Shown here: piece after piece, positions 59,031 to 64,000 of the stretch
How positions within the stretch are numbered: the first letter of the stretch is position 1
Layout: each line of letters begins with the position of its first letter
Assembly: GCA_023653785.1 (NCBI GenBank)
Contig: JAMKCH010014147.1
Location: 1-64,000 of the forward strand
Direction: 5' to 3'
DNA: 64,000 nucleotides
Source of the DNA: Ophioderma brevispina
Taxonomy: Eukaryota; Echinodermata; Ophiuroidea; Amphilepidida; Ophiodermatidae
Made by a program: the position numbers and the translations under genes
Notes under the pieces: generated by a model
Database searches by the model: none
What the model was told of the DNA's origin: nothing
The model's input: only the letters and a program-made list of their open reading frames with translations

Positions 59031-60711
59031 ATGTGATTTTAGTACAGGACTTGGAGGTAAAAAATAAGAAAATTAAAATAGAAATACTGAAAATGCACAT
59101 GTAAAATATGCCCCCAAAAGCAGCTAGTAAATTTACAGGTAAAGTGCTAATGATGTCAAAACTAGTGAAAAGTGTTGATAGGAATTTACAAATGCTTTGT
59201 TGTCTCCAGAATCCATGTTGGCCAAGTTATGTGATAATTTAGACTATGCATGCATGCATCATAGGTACAGTCTATCAGTTATGACGCTGACTTTGGAGCT
59301 GTTGTAGTTCTTGAATTACTGCTAGCCTTGACACTTAGAAGGTCGTACTCATAAGGCAAAAAACCTTATGATATTTATTGCTTATGTTAATCCCCTTACT
59401 TATCTAGTAATCGCTTTGACTCATATAGGCCTTACTTAGAATTGCTCTTTTAATGAAAACGGAATATTGTGTGCAGCATTAACGGTCAAAGGTCAGTTGC
59501 AAAATTCACTGAATGTCAATTGTTCACTTTTAAGTCAAAGGTCATCTTAGGGATCCGTCAAATTAAGATAGTACTCATTTCACTATATTTTAATGTTTTG
59601 AATTAACATGTAATCTGAAAAGATGCACGAATTGACAATGTCTAAGAACTTTTACAACATATCGCAGAATTCATGTATTCTTACTGGAATAAATTCAGTT
59701 TCATAAATGATGCATGAGCTTATGCAGGAATTAGGCACGTTGTAAAATGTCAGAAACGTGGTGAAAACATTATCTATAATGCTTTGTAATGTTAGCAGGG
59801 CCTGATGCTTCATGTTCTCATAACATATTTACTCTAAACAATTCCTTCTTAATCGTCGTCTATCAATGAACAGTAGTGTTGTGTAACTTGTTTTGTAGGT
59901 CGTACCTGTAAAATACACATTGAAATGCTTATCATTCATATCGATAGTGTCTGCCCAATATGATTGCCTGCGGTCTCCCCGGGGTATATATTGATCTCTT
60001 TATTCAAAATGATCTACAAAAATAATCAAAATGTATTTAAGGTCCGAGGATGTTTTTGAATATTGAAAATGAGAGCAGCAATGTGATGAAAATGATTTCC
60101 CATCGTTTGCCGTTTCTTCAGTGCTGTTTAGGACACTGAAATTATTATCAACTGACTATGGATTGAAATCGGCAATAAACCCGGGTGCCTCTGGACACTC
60201 AAGATATTTTGCCCTTTTAGGTACGACGTATTTAGTAAATGCTTGAGTAAAACGACACTTTTCACCTTGAAAACAAGTTTCGTAACGAGTGTACATCAAC
60301 TAACAGAAATTGAAAAGGCTGAACAGTGATGCGTTGATCGATTCAATTTTTTAATTTATCCCGAGCGAAAACTTTTACTTAAAACATATATATAATTTGT
60401 ATGATATGGGGTTTACCAAGATATGTTGTAAGAATATTCTATTTTATATGTAAATTATGGCAAATAAAACGGATTTGGAATTACTGGCGCTTTGCAGGAT
60501 CGAAAATATTAGTTTAATATTTACAAATGCAACGATGTGTTGACATTCAAAAAGATCAGCAAATAATGTTCACGCATTTCTATTGTATTTAAATCACATT
60601 TTATTTGAGCGCCCCAATACTGAATTTATTTTTTAAGAAGCTTTAACACATCCCCAAAATGTATGTAAGACACATTTTAAAAATCCAACTATATATATTA
60701 TAATTCTGGTT
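59031..60711. other. No feature seen
   Basis: AT-rich stretch without supported frames or repeats. Confidence 0.35.
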
Positions 60712-61215
60712 TTTCTCTTCATTTAGTTCTGTGCTCGCCAGTTTCTCCGAGATTCTATATAATATTTACAATTACTTTCTTCGGGTTGTATCATTTACTG
60801 GATCCTCGCGTGCATTGAATTGAGTTCGCTTCGTCATCGTTCTGCTAGAATCCTGCATATAGGGCCCTCCATTCTATAATATAACAAATATACTTACGGC
60901 CGCTTGAAACTCGAAATAAAAGACTGAAATACCTTCTGTGCTTGTTCACTGGTACCACCATAACACAGTCCTCTGTGGCCAGTGGTATTTCTCACCCGGC
61001 CTAGAAAGCGAGAGGATCGGGTTCGAGACGGTATTTTTCGTTTCTTTATTTAAGGTTCTGTGATCGCCAGTTTCTCCGAGCCTTCATTATATAAGATTTA
61101 CCAATTTACTTTTCGGGTTGTCCTTTACTTGATCCTCGAGTGCATTGAATTGAGTTTCGCTTCGTTTGAATTGAGTTTCGCTTTTAATGCATATAAGGCC
61201 CTCCCATTCTATAAT
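60712..61215 (+). repeat. SINE-like direct repeat pair
   Basis: A block of about 175 bp occurs twice, at 60712-60890 and 61040-61215. Shared words are CGCCAGTTTCTCCGAG, GGATCCTCG or TGATCCTCG, GTGCATTGAATTGAGTT and CTCC(C)ATTCTATAATA. The second copy has a small internal duplication of GAATTGAGTTTCGCTT and is preceded by the tRNA-like head at 60967. Confidence 0.65.
60967..61035 (+). promoter_or_regulatory. tRNA-like Pol III promoter (A and B boxes)
   Basis: TGGCCAGTGGT at 60976-60986 fits the A box, and GGTTCGAGACG at 61020-61030 is close to the B-box consensus. The 33 bases between them fit a tRNA. The cloverleaf arms do not close well, so this is a tRNA-derived SINE head or pseudogene rather than a tRNA gene. 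TTTTT at 61033 is a possible terminator. Confidence 0.5.
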
Positions 61216-61641
61216 AAAAATTATATAAATATTCATACAATCACCGTCTTAATTGTAAAGGATACGAACGAAATGGGACAGCATGGCATGATAAAAATTA
61301 AAAGTTGATTAAAAATTCTAGTAACTAGGACATTCTTTTACATTTTATATGCAGCGTTGGCACAAATATGTAAAAAACCGTTACCACACTTACATTATTG
61401 CGGCGTACCTCTACAGAGGCTGGTCCTTGTCACGGTAATGTCATTATTTACATCAGGTAATAAAAATAGAAAAATAAATCAGTAAAATCACGAAAATCAG
61501 GGTTATCGACTTTCTACAAGACAAAATCGCGGAAATCATCGCCAATTTGGGTGCCCAATTGGAGTTCGATTGTTTCGAGTTATTAATTAATTAGAACAAA
61601 TACAATAATTACTGGTATTTGCTTACAGTTTATGCTTACAG

Positions 61642-61797
61642 TTAACGAGAGGTGGGGTGCTAACTCCCATAGTAACCATTGCTTGCACGGGAGTCAACGC
61701 GAGGGAGGTCTTGCACGGAGGTTACTGGCCAGGACAGTCCTCAAACAAACCAAAGCATGCAGAGATTACCAAAGAAGAAACCTACAGAAATATATGA
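61642..61797 (+). CDS. Possible exon, unknown gene
   Basis: After TTTATGCTTACAG an open frame of 51 codons runs to TGA. It reads LTRGGVLTPIVTIACTGVN and later EVLHGGYWPGQSS. Two other plus frames are also open over much of this region, and the composition of this one is the most protein-like. No donor consensus lies before the stop. It is unrecognised. Confidence 0.22.
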   Translation, partial: LTRGGVLTPIVTIACTGVNAREVLHGGYWPGQSSNKPKHAEITKEETYRNI

Positions 61798-62757
61798 AAT
61801 TCTCAGGCGAACTAAGGTGCAGTATTATCTTTTGCATTCTTGGATGATCTGGAGTGCAAACAAGGGAGGTATAGCGCTATAGTCTTGAGTAGTTTGGAAG
61901 TGAGACAAACAATTAGGAAATTAAAAGGCGGCCTTAAAAAATACAGGCGGACTTCATAAACAGTTCACACAATATCAACAATGAGTATGTATACGTTTTT
62001 TATTTGGTAGCACCTGCAGGCGTCAATTATCTAATCCAGTTTACTCTAACACATAATTTCATTTTCTGTTTTATATTCTCGTTTTCAACATGCTACTTTC
62101 CCAGGGTACTTATATATTCCCAAACGCTTTACTGATTTAATGCGTTAATTTTATGGTTATATCCCAAAAAACCTTACAGAATACATATCGCACTTTCTAC
62201 TTCATTTGCTTTGCTTTCGGCTAGCAAACTTCTTACAACAGTCATTACATCACTCCCGGAAATCTTGGAGTGTGTGTGAAAAAGATTTGCAAGCCTTAAA
62301 ATTTGTGGATAGTAAGTAACATGCAAATGTCCTAATTGTTTGTGAAAAGCTTAAGCGCAGTTAATGATATTTTCAATACACAATTATGCTAATTTAACTC
62401 ATGACATGCAAATTGAATACAGAAACAAATTCTACAAATTTATAATGGACTGCAGGTTACAGCAAATATGCCCCGTGTGATATTTCTCCACCTGTTATGC
62501 TCTAACAAACTTCTTTTAGCGCAACAGAAAAACCTGCATTCAATTAAGTCTTAACTCTCGTATGCAAAGGTTTGTTTTTCACCCTAAAAAGCCTTTTCTG
62601 GTCCCAAACGATGTATAGTCATGGTATTTACGCTTATTTCATGAGAAACAGGCACCCATAGGTATAGTGTGATAAGGGTGAACCTGAAGTGACGAGCGGG
62701 GAAACTACATCCTTCAAACGAGAGTACCAACGTGCCAAGTATAATATCACAATGCCA
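61798..62757. other. No feature seen
   Basis: AT-rich, with no supported frame or repeat. Confidence 0.35.
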
Positions 62758-64000
62758 CAGATACTTATTTTATTTTTTTATTTAAGCTTTCTTTAGGCAG
62801 GGTAGCACCTTCAGTGACACAAGCAATGATTTCCAAGGAGCCCTGCTTTAACAATGTTAATGTACTTTGTATACATTAAGTACTATATAACCATTGAATG
62901 GCACCAATATACAAATATAATAGAATGCAGTTTGAATATAAATATAATGCGATACAAAGATCAGAAAGCAGAGCAAAAATATACACAATTGCCTAAGTAG
63001 TTACAAATTTTGGATGCTTTAAGCGTTAAAGACCATTGTTTATAGTCCCCAGCGGAGATCTTGCAGGAAGACTGTCCATATGTTGGTTGCTCTCCATATG
63101 GAAAGTACGTTTATCTGTGCATTTTAAGTACTCCAAGATGGTTCATAAAGAGTTTTGGAGGTTTGACTTCTGGTTCCCTTAGAATGAACTGAGTGCATGA
63201 AAGTGAAGGGAAAGAGAGGTATACGGGGCAGACCTTTACACATTTGAAAATAAGCATTCATACATTTGATTATATCCCGATCATTAAGTTTTGGTTCACT
63301 GCAGTGTAACTCATCAAATCTTTAACATGAGTTCTGATGTCAGCTGGTAGAATTATACGTGCTAATCAATTATGAAGAATTTGAAGTGAATTTAAAAGGT
63401 CATTAGTGCAGTTTGACCAGACAGCGCAGCAGTATCAAAATGTGGCATGACACTTGAATTACAAGCATATCAGGTACTTGTAACATAATATTTAAGTCTT
63501 CTAATAACCGCTTGGAATACAGTAGACCCGCATATGATTGATATGTGCAGACCAGGACATCAAATGATCAAAAATTACGCCAAGATATAACTGGTCAACC
63601 CTTTGTATAGTAGCATTATTGCAGTGCAAGTAACTTCTGAAATTTACGAGGATATGATGTTGTGCCAAAATCAATAACTTGGGTTGTCCTTAGGCATTTT
63701 AAGTTATTTTGTTTTCATCAAACCATTCAGAAATTTTTGTTTAATTTGACTGAAGTTCCATTCAAGAGTAATGCAGTTGTCTGAAGTACAAGAAGTGTTG
63801 ACCTCAGCATACATAAGTACATTTCAGTTTAACATTATTTTGGACGACTATTGACCAAAATAATAACTTTAGAGTCTTGATGAATACCAATATTGATATG
63901 TTTGGAAGTCAGAAAGAGTATAGAATTAACATTGACTGCCTAGATGTCGTTCGCTGATATAGATCGAAACCACTGAAGTTCAGCACCAGGAATAACCCAT
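62758..64000 (-). mobile_element. LINE relic, reverse transcriptase C-terminal half (runs off the right end)
   Basis: On the minus strand the order is ISANDI-like text (near 63950), a degraded YADD box reading MYAEVNTSCTSDN (near 63815), YLGVIFDHLMSWSAHINH (near 63590), and RLARIILPADIRTHVKD (near 63370). MNAYFQMCKGL and a HSVHSKGTRSQTSK stretch follow (near 63260-63170). Stops and frameshifts separate the pieces. The 3' tail has GGGCTCCTTGGAAATCATTG and ends AAATAAAAAAATAAAATAAG near 62760. The type is Jockey/CR1-like. The YADD to YAEV change alone would inactivate it. Confidence 0.75.

Overview
The window looks like repeat-dense nuclear DNA from an invertebrate animal, most likely marine, and it contains no complete gene. 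The reasons are an AT-rich base, long gene-poor stretches, many microsatellites, remnants of several LINE groups (CR1/L2-like, Jockey-like and RTE-like), a Penelope-like element (PLE) with a GIY-YIG endonuclease, many foldback or MITE-like elements, and GT-AG-flanked open segments that look like isolated exons. I cannot fix the phylum. Nothing bacterial or organellar was seen. Copies of the same repeat differ by many single-base indels, and most coding relics are broken by frameshifts, so either the copies are old or the assembly is noisy.

Layout. 0-5.7 kb: one copy of a long dispersed repeat (called RepA here), then a foldback element near 3.7-4.3 kb. 5.7-8.6 kb: a broken LINE on the plus strand with a possible small exon on each side. 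8.6-15.6 kb: degenerate repeats and microsatellites. 15.6-19.6 kb: a second RepA copy split by a minus-strand CR1/L2-like LINE. 19.9-25 kb: a minus-strand open segment, then three inverted-repeat elements. 28.7-29.35 kb: an array of palindromic CAACGCGTTG motifs. 31-39.2 kb: three splice-flanked exon candidates on the plus strand, an RTE-like LINE tail, an inverted-repeat element holding a second palindromic array, and a foldback element. 39.6-45.9 kb: a basic transposon-like ORF, a second copy of the foldback element, a LINE scrap, and the PLE endonuclease between TA microsatellites. 46-52 kb: a dispersed 14-mer, a 139-base A tract, repeat copies and a third RepA fragment. 54.5-58.7 kb: a CR1/L2-like LINE tail, PLE-derived TA-bounded modules with a long hairpin and a hammerhead-like motif, and a 147-codon ORF. 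60.7-64 kb: a tRNA-headed SINE-like pair, an exon candidate, and a LINE fragment that runs off the right end.

The LINE and PLE proteins are the best-supported coding content, and all are relics. If the plus-strand exon candidates at 31.3, 37.9 and 39.0 kb belong to one gene, most of the window is its introns. I did not recognise that gene, and the reading phases of the last two candidates do not join cleanly. The most unusual structures are the two palindromic arrays, the TA-bounded PLE modules with a shared 11-mer and hammerhead-like core, and the repeated 14-mer GTATATTACGTTAT.
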